Source: Reticulitermes speratus (taxonomy: Eukaryota; Arthropoda; Insecta; Blattodea; Rhinotermitidae). Taken from it: a stretch of DNA of 64,000 nucleotides. Where the stretch lies: assembly GCA_021186555.1 (NCBI GenBank), contig JAJKFL010000005.1, positions 25,484,635 through 25,548,634 of the forward strand, read 5' to 3'. The stretch's first letter is position 1, and every line of letters begins with the position of its first letter. The translations under genes were made by a program, and so were the position numbers. A model generated the notes under the pieces. It ran no database searches, was not told the origin of the DNA, and was given only the letters and a program-made list of their open reading frames with translations. Shown piece by piece: positions 1-10,866 of this stretch.

Positions 1-882
1 CCTACCTTCCCATTGACGTTCGTCAGAACGGCACCTTTAAATGCAGAATCTCCAAGACTCACTTGTTACTTCTGTCACTGTATGTTTATCCCTGCGTCGT
101 TAAAACTTTCGTCTTTGTAAAGAAGTTAATGAACACCTAAGTACCAAGAAAGGCAGAGAATTATTTGAAAAGTTGCGGTACTTGTAGTTTCTCAAGAAGG
201 TCTCTGCTCGGTGAAGTTAGTTAGTCGTTTGACTTACAGGCCCTTTCTGGCTTTTAATGTGAATGGGTATGGATTGGAAGAGAGGGCATCGATTCCTGCT
301 TGATAGCAGAAAGACTTCATTTTTATGACCTCCAGAAATTTAATGTGCTTCGTACTGCTTCGTGTCCAAGTATTACTATGAGTCCGTCGTCAGGGACAGA
401 AGGCGACGGGAGCGTGAGTCTTACAATTCTATTAGACATAATTAGGTATATCGAGGTTAAGAATGTGTGGGGCTTAAACTCCACGATGCCTACAGGCCTG
501 CAGCTTTATGATATTATGTTTTGAGGAATGTAAGCAGAGCTGCATTTTGTGCCTCCGGCTGTCTTGTAACACTGTACCTCAGTACTGCTTGCATTAACTT
601 TGACTCACCTTCCCAACGTGAATTTGTTTTTACGAATTAACTGCTGGTATAAAACCAATGGTGGGATACATCTAGTCTACCAGAGTGGAGGAAGTATTGC
701 TATCTCACGACCGAACAGAGAGATATATATATTTGTAGGTAATTGTAAATTTTAAGCTTAAGCATTTCACCTCTACATATAGTGGGAAGGAAAAGACAGT
801 AGGTCTAATCAGAATTACGAGTAGCTCGGGCCGAAGAAATGAATTTGTTCCTGGCACGCCATAAACATGTATGTGTGGTTGT
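1..882. other. intergenic, nothing recognised
   Basis: No open frame here resembles a known protein, and there is no tRNA-like or inverted-repeat structure I can support. Confidence 0.5.
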
Positions 883-1097
883 GGTGGTATAGCTCCACGA
901 AGTCTTATCTTCGGCACTAGATATAGGCGAGTGTATGCTTCACGTGCCAGCAGTTTTATCCCCAGGAACGAGCCACCGATGCTCATTAAATATAAGGATG
1001 TTGAGCCGTGGAGTCGATCAGGACGTTTAGATGAAAGAAACTCGCTTGTCTTTCTCACGGATCGAACCACGATTCCTCAATCATCCAGGCCATAGAC
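883..1097 (-). repeat. SINE-A copy, reverse, decayed
   Basis: Read on the minus strand, this shows the order seen in the other SINE-A copies. A tRNA-like box B relative (around 1062-1076) is followed by a region with 'TTTCT', then a GGGG-TAAA segment, the 'CTAG-GCCGA' block and a 'GTGGAGCTATA' motif. It is one of many dispersed copies in this window. It is too diverged to define ends exactly. Confidence 0.55.
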
Positions 1098-2019
1098 AGA
1101 AAATTCCAGTAACCAGACATTATACTCGTATGGGGCCGAAATTAGACTGAATTATTTACGTTGCTGAATATTTTGCTTATTTATCCGTATTAAGGTAATT
1201 CAGGTTTAACTTTTCGGCCAGGCCGATTTTTTCGTTTTTCTCAGTAGCCTGAGGTAGTTTAGCGATATTACTCTAAAATACGCCACGATCGTTTCGTTTC
1301 ACAATAGTTTGGATCCAGCAACCATGACATTATATCCAGTCGACGCTACGTAACACTTACAGGAGAAAAAAACCTTATTTCATAAATCTGAAATCAACCA
1401 AATTATTTTAACTCCATATTATCGTAAAGTTTCAGTTGAGCTAACTGACACTACTCCCGCGTGCCTACTTACGTATTCACGTCATGAACTCCAGGCAGGA
1501 AAAACTTATTTTATCCTTACTTACTTCTTTAACTAGTGCAGTTAACTTCACATGTACATAGGCCTATGTACATAGAATGCATATACATATGTATATATGT
1601 GTATATATGCATACTTGCATGCACACATAGGCCTACATACATACATACAAATATACATGCACGCATATATAGACTATGTAACCTAAATAAAAGAACGGCA
1701 AAATAGTTGGCTTTCATTAGGCCTGTTACATCAGAAAGTATTTAAGAATATGAATAAACTGGAAAGGATTTCTTAAAGTGAAAAACTGACTAGCCTAAAC
1801 ACTGAACGTAACACAATGCAAAAGTGTTTGAGATGCCATCCGCTTTTGTCTGTCCTCTCGCTTTCTCTGCAAGCCTTCCACTTTCTTTTCTTTCTGTGGG
1901 GTGTGTTTATGTTCTGTGGAATTTCCGTCTCCTATGCGTCCACTCTTCATTTGACGAGCTTCCGTAGAATGACAATTAACAAGAAAAGGCCGAAGTCTCC
2001 TGACATATATGAACTCTCC
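1098..2019. other. intergenic with a CATA/TATG-rich stretch
   Basis: No gene is recognised. From about 1555 to 1680 the sequence is an imperfect CATA/TATG simple repeat. It produces a spurious Tyr/Met/Cys-rich open frame on the minus strand. Confidence 0.5.
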
Positions 2020-2021
2020 TA

Positions 2022-2134
2022 GCGCCCTGACCACCAAAAGCTCACATGGGCTGCCCTGGTACCAAACCCCGCCTTCCGAGGTGAGAAACCGGCGACTAAC
2101 CGCCTGAACTATGGCACGGCCTCTGCCCACACCA
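2022..2134 (-). repeat. SINE-C copy (tRNA-like head), reverse
   Basis: On the minus strand the head reads as a tRNA-like module. A box A-like segment (TAGTTCAGGCGGTTAGTCG) is followed about 25 bases later by a box B-like GGTTTGGTACC. The same module recurs on the plus strand at 2638-2760, which identifies it as a dispersed repeat rather than a tRNA gene. Transcription by Pol III is inferred only from the boxes. Confidence 0.55.
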
Positions 2135-2637
2135 AAGAACTGTCTGATGAAGCTAGAGCCAAATGCAACCTCGCTACACTCCGAGAAACAGGAACTTCAG
2201 AGGTTTAAATGGGCAGCAGATGTGAGCATGAAGTGACGTCACATGAACGTGGGTTTAATCTGAAGGACCTGCTCCTTCCTCCCCACCCTTAATTTTCCGC
2301 GCATTAAGCCCTGTAATTACAAACTCAGATGTACCAGTATATCACAAGACGAACCGATATAGTGTGGATAAGTTATCAAGTTTGGTGGGTGAGGTAAACG
2401 AGGTTTAAAGCGAGAGCCCGTGTTTAGTATTAGGGTAGTCCATGATGTGGATGGTACTAGGGCAGATTTTTCCAAGTACTTATGTTTTCGTCTGCCATTA
2501 TCATTGCATCAATATTGTCATGCTCATCTATCGTGACAGACTCCGGAAATCCTGCCTAAATGGAAATAGCACGTCTACAAAAGAGTGTAAATAAGTAGGC
2601 CCATTAAAGTGATATCAAAATTAGGCCTAAGGAAAAG

Positions 2638-2760
2638 GTTTAGACCGTGTCATAATTCAGACGGTCAGTCACAGACTTCTCAACGCGGAAGGCCGGTTCG
2701 CTCCCAGGGCATTGCCTGTGATTTGTAGTGGACAGAGCGACAAGGGAAGAAGTTTCTCGC
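2638..2760 (+). repeat. SINE-C copy (tRNA-like head)
   Basis: This aligns with the reverse complement of 2022-2134 over about 80 bases: GCCGTG-CATA-TTCAG-CGG, then CGGAAGGC, then GGTTCGCTCCC as the box B relative. The copies are well diverged, so this family is old. Confidence 0.5.
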
Positions 2761-2943
2761 TGAGTACATAGGTCTTCCTTGTCAATTATCATGTCGTGGA
2801 TGCTCCACATCCACTCATAAGTTACAGGGAGGATAGAACATGTGACTTCCCACCTTTCTATAACATGTGGCAACAACCCACCCAAGGGTTTGATGATACT
2901 TTTAAAAGGCTAAGGTGTCATTTTGCTTAATTAAGTACAAAGC

Positions 2944-3147
2944 CATGAAGAAGTGTAGGGGAATGCAAATATAGCTCCAAGGACCCTTAACCTCGACCCT
3001 AGATAAAGGTTAGTGTTGAGCGCTTTGCCACGGCCCTTTTGTTCTCGAAGAAAGGGCCCCCGCTATTTATTTCAAAGGAGTTTTGTGTGTGGTACGCCTA
3101 CATGCTTTTTCTGGGATCGGTACAGGAGAGAAACCCCCCCCCCCCCC
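2944..3147 (-). repeat. SINE-A fragment (reverse) and poly-C run
   Basis: From about 2944 to 3060 the sequence resembles the 3' half of SINE-A in reverse ('CCATGAAG', 'TATAGCTCC', 'CTTAACCTCG-CCTAGAT'). A run of 14 C follows at 3134-3147. The fragment is short and diverged. Confidence 0.4.
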
Positions 3148-3473
3148 ACTCGTCTCACAAATTAAGCCCCGAACGTCCAGCCCGTGACCTGGTCGCTAGG
3201 TCTAGGCCAGAACAAATGACCTACCTTATCCGCAAATTGTTAGAACACAACTGTTGCCGTTGTGCATACATTTCGCAGCGCATTTGTGTTTTTCATATGG
3301 TTTGTAGAATAAACAGCATTAAGAATTTGGGATTTAATCGTATAATGGATTAGTAAAATGTTCTCTGTGTGGTAAGAAATGGATTTCATTATACATGCAT
3401 AATTAGTTTAATTTTGGTTTCAAAAAATTTAATTTCGCACCGGAATAAATGCTATGGTTCTGTTATATAATAA

Positions 3474-3771
3474 GGGGCCGCGATAGCGCAAAAGGTGTAG
3501 CAGATGGAACGGACTGGGTGGTCAGCGATTTAAATGCCGATAGACGCCAGAGATTTTTCTCTACTTTATACCTGTCAATAAGGGCCCTAGTGCCCACAAA
3601 GTCTCCTCTACAATTGGTACCAAGGCTCTTTCCCAGCGTTAAGTGGCCGAGGCCTGGTGTTGGCCATCCACCCCACTCTAGTGCCGAGGTTAAGAATGAG
3701 TAGAGCTATACTTTTAATTCTCGTTTCTCTCCTATGGCATGGCGTGTTATTGGATGACTTTAACTTTTACT
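3474..3771 (+). repeat. SINE-A copy, near full length
   Basis: The copy starts with a tRNA-like head ('GCGATAGCGCAAAAGGTGTAG') and runs through the family body. The body shows a 'GGTACCAAGGCTCTTTCCC' relative, 'AAGTGGCCGAGGCCTGGTGTTGGCC', 'CTCTAGTGCCGAGGTTAAGAATGAGTAGAGCTATAC' and 'CATGGCATG' near the end. It retains several CpGs, unlike copies inside the gene further right. Confidence 0.7.
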
Positions 3772-6199
3772 TTCATAAAACCGAAAATAGCATATATTTT
3801 TATTATCGCAATACAGCAAGCCAACGGTCCACATGATACGTTTCGAGTGACATATTGAAATTCGTCCTCAAGGGCCATCCGCATCAAGTGACTAAACCCA
3901 CATATTATACACCATGTTATAATAATCCTAGAAATGCTCCGTCATTTGACTAGCCTAAAGTAGTGACTTCAATCACCCCCCTCTCGAAACCCTCTAAATT
4001 TCCGTAGGGCGATATGAAGGACAGAGTTTACACGAAATGACTCAACACACAGCATACAATTTGGCATTTGACTGAAGTGGCTGTGAGAGGAATACGTCAT
4101 ATATCTGGCATTTTCATGGTACGAATAATTCTCGTTATTAAAGGGAGTCAAAGAGAACACTTCAATAACTTCTGAAATATTTTGTCAATATTAAGAAGAT
4201 ACTATATTAAGTAATTTATTGAAATAACATTTAAAGTTAATCATTTTGATTGAGAGAAAAGTGCCCTATCTAGTCCTTATTTCCTCTATGGATTTTCTTA
4301 CCTTTGTGTATTTTTTCTATCTTTCTCGCTGTAGAAGATATGTTCTTTCAGCGCCTAGCGTACTTCTTTCTTCCATAATACCTCTTATTCGAGATTAGAT
4401 TATTCTGTTTTAATGTGCACTTATAAGCCACTTCTTGAAGTTGCTTTCAGCGTGTTCCCAATACATGTTTCCCTACTAGAATTCACCTTTACACTGTTGT
4501 TTATTTTTGCATATTTTAGTCTGTTCCTTATATCTCGTATACACGTGTCCTGTGCTGCAGACTATTCCGACATAAATAAAGGGTTTGTATCCACTGGAAG
4601 TTCTGTCCTGTGTTTATAATATTTTAATTTTGAATATAAATCTGTGTGAGAATTTCCCTTTACCTTCTGTTATATCCATTAAATCTTCATCCCTTCTACG
4701 TGTAGCGACTGTTTCAGCCACGTAATACTATGATTGAATCCTAGTTATATTTTACAGATCTAATGTAGTCATAGTATCTTCTGTTTAGTGTTGGTCCTTT
4801 TTGACCCACGTAATATGCATTGCAATCCTAACATATTAATTCGTAAGTACCATGTGTGCTAAATCCTGACGTATCTTTGTTAGCTACTGGGTGTTAGAAA
4901 AGCGATTTTTTACTTTTGCATTCTTCATTAAATTGCTACTACATCATGTCTTATTGTCGAAGTATTTGAAGGGGAAGCATTTCACTATCTACTTCTCATT
5001 CTTAATTTTGCGATTGTCGTTTTGTTTATGCTAAGTATATGAATTTCTGTATCCATCGATTTCAGCCATGCATCTCATTATATTATATTTTTTCTGTTGC
5101 CATTGTAATTTAGTGATTATTATTAAATTTATCCAACTGAAAATTAATACATGTACTTAGGTTGATCTGAGTGAGTAAATGTTTTGTGAAGTGATATATA
5201 AAACGTGGGAATTTCCTGTAGAAATTGGAGTGATCTCTATACATATGTTAAGGTCCAGGTAGGATAAGTAGTTTTTACCCTCATGTTTATATTGCGTTCT
5301 GAGTTTCGATATTGTGTTTATTATTATTATTATTAAAATATTTAGTAAAATATCTCGCATTAAGTCAACAGTGATAGTGTATCTATTGTTAATGTTACAT
5401 ATCATTAAAGCAACATACGAATATATCTTTAAAATTGAATTTCATTGTTTCTACTATACACTGCCGATCAGGTAATGAAACTCCTGATATACGTAAGGTA
5501 GAAACACCTCACAAATATATAAATAACACAAAGACAGTTTTAGCTTTTAATTACTTATCACAAAAATAAAATAATATAAAATAAGATCTTATATAGAAAA
5601 ATTAAATTCATTACGAGCTGTAAGACTATAACTTTAACACATACGAAGATAGGAAACAATACGTAGAAAATGAGTAGCATTAACAGTTACAATAAGGAAA
5701 CAACAGGAGATTGGTCTACTTCAAAAGAATAAATTAAAATTTTACTTCAAGAATAGCACATAGTAATAGACAAATATTTGTAAAGTTTGATAATTTTAAA
5801 CATCGTAAGGTTTTAAAACGGAACTAAAATTTGACGTGAAATTGTAACACATTATATCAGATGCGCTTGAATATTAACCAAGGGGAATCGAATCTTATCG
5901 GGTTAATTCTGTATGAATTAGGGCCTATTATATGCAACTTAAAAAATAGATATATTATCATAGAGAAGTAGCATAAGACAGAACTGACAATTCAGTTGGT
6001 ATGAAATACAATGGGATAAGCATTATATTTCAAAGTAACGAATATACTGAAGTTTCTTTAGATTTTCGTTATAATTTTCCAGGTAAGTGCCCGAAAAAAA
6101 GAATACAAATGTCTCCTTCCTTTACATTTTAACTTTCATAATCCTTCGACACTAAGTATCGTATCTAACGATATACAGTCGTCAAATTAGCTACAAACC
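3772..6199. other. AT-rich intergenic stretch
   Basis: No gene or well-defined repeat is recognised. The stretch from about 4180 to 6100 is very AT-rich, and its short open frames look like chance. A minus-strand segment at 3838-3893 vaguely resembles the hammerhead-like motif described elsewhere but fails at key positions. Confidence 0.5.
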
Positions 6200-6219
6200 T
6201 CCATATGACAGACGACAGT

Positions 6220-6600
6220 CTGATGTTCCTCTCACGCCAGCTTTCCGTACTGTGATGTGATCTGTACGGAACACAGGCTGTAAAACATTTCTCCACGGTC
6301 CAGCAGGACATCTATCTGTCTGTCCATGATGCAGTCATACAACACACACACACACACAGTTCCTGATTAATCTTGACAACAAACTGAGTTGTTTCTCCCC
6401 TCCCCTGCAGGAGGTCTGCAGGTTGTTCTGACACACTGGCTCTCCTCGTCCGCTCTTACTCCTCACAGTGGTGGTCTGCCTCGTCCCGGGGGTCCATCAA
6501 ATAAACCACAATAAAGACTGGGTTTGACGTAGCCGATGGTGCAGCTATAGATATAACACACTGATGTGGAACACGGGGAAGTCTAAAAGGTAAGTTGTAT
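6220..6600. other. CpG- and GC-rich patch with splice-like signals
   Basis: This patch is richer in GC than its AT-rich surroundings. On the plus strand an ATG at 6563 opens a nine-codon frame running into a strong donor (AAAAG|GTAAGT, cut near 6590). On the minus strand a pyrimidine tract ending in CAG could act as an acceptor for a roughly 95-base frame ending in a stop. The readings conflict and neither yields a recognisable protein. It may be a promoter with a first exon of an unidentified gene, or an old mobile-element edge. Confidence 0.2.
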
Positions 6601-7335
6601 TCCGCTTCTCGTGAGGATGTCACAATCGATTAATAAATCCGGTTAATCTATTTCTTAGAATTTTCCCTAAAACACTCTTAAATAGTTAACAATTTTGATT
6701 TCTTCGGGACTTTAAGGTTTCGATTCTTTGCATGAGGTTTGGTTGCCCTACATCAACGGTCTTTTTACGTTTATCAGCCGAGACCCTGATTAATTTTCGG
6801 AGTAAACTTCACGACCCACCCTTCAGTTTCGAATAAATAGTGTATTTCCTTGTAAATACTTTACTGTATGTATATATAAATATTATATATCAAATTTCAT
6901 GAAGCAGTCCTTCTTTCGAAGGTAATATGAAAATGGGTCCTCAGCCAATTAAAAAGGTTTCCACATTTTATTGAACCTGAAGAGTCGCTTCCATATTCAC
7001 AAAACGTTTCCCTGAGCTAGAGGAGGAATCCACGCTATCCTAATTTAGTCCTTTAAGGAACGTTTTAGTGTTGTCCTCCACTATTCACGTTTCTTCAAAG
7101 CGAACTCCTTCTTACAGGTAATGAAACAAGTTCCATGTAGCTACTTTCTCTTCAAACTATGCATGCTATATGCCCAGCCCTTCTCATCTTCTTTAATTTT
7201 ATAACCGTAATAAGAACATATGGGTCTATAAGTGGGCCAAAAAGTATTTAAATAGATCAGATTATTCATAGATGTTAGGGAGATATTTTATTATTTTTCT
7301 CTTCAAACACTGCATGAAACGTAAACAAAAAGGTG

Positions 7336-7450
7336 TAAAGGTAAAGTTCACCCTATAACCAGCCATGAAGGACAGATAAGGAGTAGAGATATAGATCTAC
7401 TCTTTCTTCAACCTCGACGCTAGAACCACCACGCCCTGTCCGCTTACTCT
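7336..7450 (-). repeat. SINE-A fragment, reverse
   Basis: The order 'AAAGGTAAAGTTCACCCT', 'CCATGAAGGACAG', 'GTAGAGATATAG', 'CTTCAACCTCGACGCTAGA' is the reverse of the 3' third of SINE-A. The rest of the copy is missing or unrecognisable. Confidence 0.6.
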
Positions 7451-8963
7451 CGATAAAGAGACTCGCAACCTATTTTATAGCAGGCTGGGTGGGCAGCAGG
7501 GCCTATGCCCTCCAGTCTAACATTGTGGAGAAAACATACAGCTTCGGTCAGAAGCATAAGTTTCTATCTCTGTATCTATTACTTTTTACTGGTCGCCATA
7601 TTTTGGGTGCCCAGTTTATCAAACGTAAAATTTATGCAGTAGAGCTCTAACGAGATGGAACACAACAAAAATTAATATTAACTCGCACCGCAAGCAAATC
7701 TGATCATAATCCCAATGTGTTTTTAAAAGGAAAGAGACGGTTGCTGGTCATAAATATCTAACGGTCTCATCTCCTGCCAAGGTCAAATTCAATTTCATGA
7801 GTCGACAGCAGTTGTTTATTTTTATAGGTAACTAGCCAGTCACTGCACCGTTCATTTTGCATATGATGAGAACGTAATGTAATTTATTTTCGGTGTCTAA
7901 CAGGGTTGCTTCCCGAGTCACGTATATGACAGGTCATTAGTAGCTATATTTCGGTGTTGAATTTAAACATGCTACTTCACCTCCTGTCGAAAATATGTTT
8001 TCCTTTCGAATTTCATGGCTTGTTAACAGCGATGCTGCCCCAGTGAATCCAAGACCTTAATGTTGGCGCGAGTGGCCCCCTGCTGTCAACTTTATTCTCT
8101 GGGAGGAGTGGTGGAGTGTGGCAGATGGCACACGTTCAAAATATTACAGTTCTTTTATTAGAATGTCAAATGTTTCCTACCATACCATTAAATCTGTGAC
8201 AAACCTTACACATTTTCGGCTCATATGAGTCCAAAGCAGCTACTGGGGTAGCTCTGTCATTATGACAACTGACTTCATGTGAAGGCCGTGCGTTGACCTT
8301 CGGCACATCTGGAACTCTTAAACAATGGTAAAGTAACTCCTTTTCCGGAGTGAAGGGACCCATTTCCATCTAGTGCCAATACTCTATACCGCAATGCCTG
8401 ACGTGGAGGTACATTCAAAATTACCTCTACACGTTCAAGTAACGTACTCCCGAACTCTAAATTTGATTGTTGTTTTACAGTGATAGGAAATAGCTTGCTC
8501 TGTCACGGTGAGGGAGAAACAGATTGAAGTGTTTGAAAGGTGGGTAAAGCTGAGTGGTACCGGTGCTTAAAGAAGTACCGTGTCATGAAGACATGCATGA
8601 AGAGAGGTAGAGCCATGTCTACAGGATCCTTCACCTTTAAAACTCAAGCCTTCTGGGACGTGAGGCAGTGATGTTGGGCGAGTGTTTCTCGAGGTTTCGA
8701 GAAGCTGCAGTGCCTTCGAAACCACAGGAATTACCCGCCCAACAACAAAGCTTTACTTTTCAGAGGACATTAATATTCTGCATCACCGGTCTGAAAAATA
8801 TAGGTCTCGCATGCTTAACATCAGCACTAGATGCAGGTACATGGTCGGTAATCTTCAGATTCCGTCGCCTTATTTCCACGAAAAAGATCCCGGTCCTGGT
8901 ACCCACTGGATAGTAGATTCGTTGAACCTTGGAAGCATTCTAACACACATAGTCACTCTAGAC
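7451..8963. other. intergenic, nothing recognised
   Basis: No host gene is recognised. Short overlapping frames near 8670-8960 have no domain signal. The last of these reads into the left end of the hAT element that begins at 8964. Confidence 0.45.
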
Positions 8964-9449
8964 CAGTGCTTTTCAAACGGTGGTAGAAGTACCACTGTTC
9001 GTACGGGGAAGGTATTCTGGTGGTATGCAAACGAATTTAGGAATTACCTTTTTTTAACAATTCAATTTTATAAGTGTTAATTGCATTACTAAAATTGTTT
9101 TAAATACACGTATGTTTAAATGTAAAGAAAAACATAAAGTGTACACCAAGATACTATTTCACTGTTCGAATATAAATACAGGCTATCCTGTGTCCTCTAA
9201 TCGCAACTGACGACCGAATACTCTAACACGCTTAAACATGCCACACAGCATGTTAGACCGAAAGAAATGAGGATCCTAGGATATCCTTCTTATTCTTCTT
9301 GGTTCTTGAGTTACGTCTCTAACGAGGCTGGGTTACAACTGTACAGAGATCTGCTTTGACCTACAGATATACTTTCGAATTTGAATGATTTAACTTAAAT
9401 CTACAAGGAGAAGGAAATGACATAGGCTACTTTCAATGGAAGATAAATC

Positions 9450-9960
9450 GTGCCTTTCATAGGAAATTCATTCTATTGCAGAGACGTGTGGAAAACAGAA
9501 ATTGACAGTATTCCTACATTGATGTATTTCCTTGACGAAAATTATAAGAAAGAATCTCTTGCTAGAATTCAATCCAGCATTATGCAAGAGTTGGAGAATA
9601 TGTCAGAACAATTGCTTTCATGCCTCTCACACTTGAGAGAAGACCCAGATGATGGAAATGACTGGATCTTTTCATCATTTAGGAAGAGTTTGTCTCTAAA
9701 GCTAAAATCAAGGATGATTTTTAAGAAAATGTAGTCGACAGGACAGACCCCCGGTTTTGAATCATTTTTCAAGGAAAGGCTCTTTCGAAATTCAAGTGTG
9801 AAGTCAGCGAGGACTCTACTGTCCTTGGACAAGGTGCATTGACGGCTTTGTTACCATTTGGATCAACACACTTGTACGGAAAAAAAATTGCCATGTTATT
9901 AATCAAGACCAGACAGAGAAACTGTCGGCAGCTGGAATCTGATTGGACACTCGCTGTCAG
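9450..9960 (+). pseudogene. hAT transposase remnant, ZBED5/FAM200-like
   Basis: An open frame from 9450 to 9734 (94 codons) has the spacing of the late hAT transposase core of ZBED5-type proteins: W-K-x5-IPTL near residues 14-22, a Leu-rich helix, then 'DWI-SSF' near the end. After a stop and frame changes, 9835-9960 reads as the C-terminal dimerisation region, with 'LLPFGSTHLY', then 'IKTRQRN', then 'ESDWTLAVS'. ZBED5-like proteins have LLPF-STYLCE and IKTK-RN-L at these points. The N-terminal BED finger and the rest of the core are not found. It is a pseudogene of the surrounding hAT element, not a host gene. Confidence 0.65.
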
Positions 9961-10097
9961 TAGGCACTATGCCACCTAGAACTGAGAAAGTGATGTCCTC
10001 AGAACAAGGTCACGTCTCACACTAAGACGGCAGTGGTGTGAAAATATTTTAGGTTCATTTCATGTTTTATTATTTATTTATTTTGATACTTATTAGC

Positions 10098-10585
10098 ATA
10101 GTGTAGACGGTATAGCGACTCGCTACGGACTGGACGTTCCGGGGATCGAATTGCCGATCCCAGTGGCCGTGCTGTCTAAGGCGTGGGTCTTCGGCCGCTC
10201 GCTTACCAGGATCGTGGGTTCCAATCCCATCGGGGCATGGATGTTTGTGTTGTGTTAGATGTATGGACGATAGCATGAAATATAAGGTGACATGCAGGAC
10301 AAAAAGGACTTCAACAGTACAAATGGATCAAAGGGGAAAACCAGGAATTAATAAAAAAAAAATCCCGGTGGAGGCGAGATTTTCAGCATTCGTCCAGATC
10401 GGCCCTGGGCCTACCCAGCCTCCTGTACAATGGGTACCGGGTCATTCCCGGGGTAAAGCGGCCGGGGCATGGTGTTGGCCACCCACCCCCATCTAGCGCC
10501 GAGGTTAAAGAAAGAGTAGAGCTATACCTCTACACCCCCTCTGGGCTATCATGGCCTGTTCTAGGGTGAACTTTCCCTTTTACTT
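10098..10585 (+). repeat. SINE-A copy interrupted by SINE-B
   Basis: The tRNA-like head (10098-10152) has a box A-like 'GGTATAGCGACTCGCTACGG' and the first half of box B ('GGGGATCGAA'). It breaks off at 10152, and the rest resumes at 10361 with 'AATCCCGGTGGAGGCGAGATTTTC'. The uninterrupted form is seen at 13860-13890. The body is CpG-rich ('AAAGCGGCCGGGGCATGG', 'TCTAGCGCCGAGGTTAAAG'), which makes this one of the better-preserved copies. The whole copy lies inside the hAT element. Confidence 0.75.
10153..10360 (+). repeat. SINE-B copy nested in SINE-A
   Basis: A tRNA-like head has box A 'TGGCCGTGCTGTCTAAGGC' and box B 'GTGGGTTCCAATCCC'. The same head occurs at 45303 and, reversed, at 21138-21362. 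The element ends in a short A-run next to the resumed SINE-A sequence, as expected for a poly-A-primed insertion. The body past about 10260 differs from the other two copies. Confidence 0.65.
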
Positions 10586-10866
10586 ACAGCAAATTAAACT
10601 GCTGTACAGCCAATGCTCACTGTAAAAAACGTTAAAATTATAAAAGTAGAAAATCCAAAATTTCAGGTTAGAAAATGTTTATTGTTTCACTGGTTAACAT
10701 GTTTGAACATTTCAAAACCATTAACCAGCGGAACATCCCGGAAGGCCAGGATCCTCAAGGTAGACCCTGCTGTTATTAATTCTATCAATACGTAGTGGTA
10801 AGCGTAATTGATTTTTTTGTGACAGTGGTATGCGAGAAAAGAGGTTTGAAAAGCACGGCTGTAGAC

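Larger units (their letters stand above)
8964..10858 (+). mobile_element. decayed hAT DNA transposon, about 1.9 kb
   Basis: The left end reads CAGTGCTTTTCAAAC and the right end is its near-perfect inverse (GTTTGAAAAGCACGG). This is the terminal type typical of hAT elements. The ends are flanked by an 8-bp near-duplicate, CTCTAGAC (8956-8963) and CTGTAGAC (10859-10866), matching the 8-bp target duplications of hAT. Inside is a broken transposase remnant (9450-9960) and a nest of SINEs (10098-10585). The element cannot encode a working transposase. Confidence 0.75.

Noticed and set aside
3838-3893. Hammerhead-like motif on the minus strand
   Set aside because: GAAAC is present, but the CUGANGA half reads UUGAGGA, stem II is weak and the bases after the loop are CAU, so the fold is not convincing.
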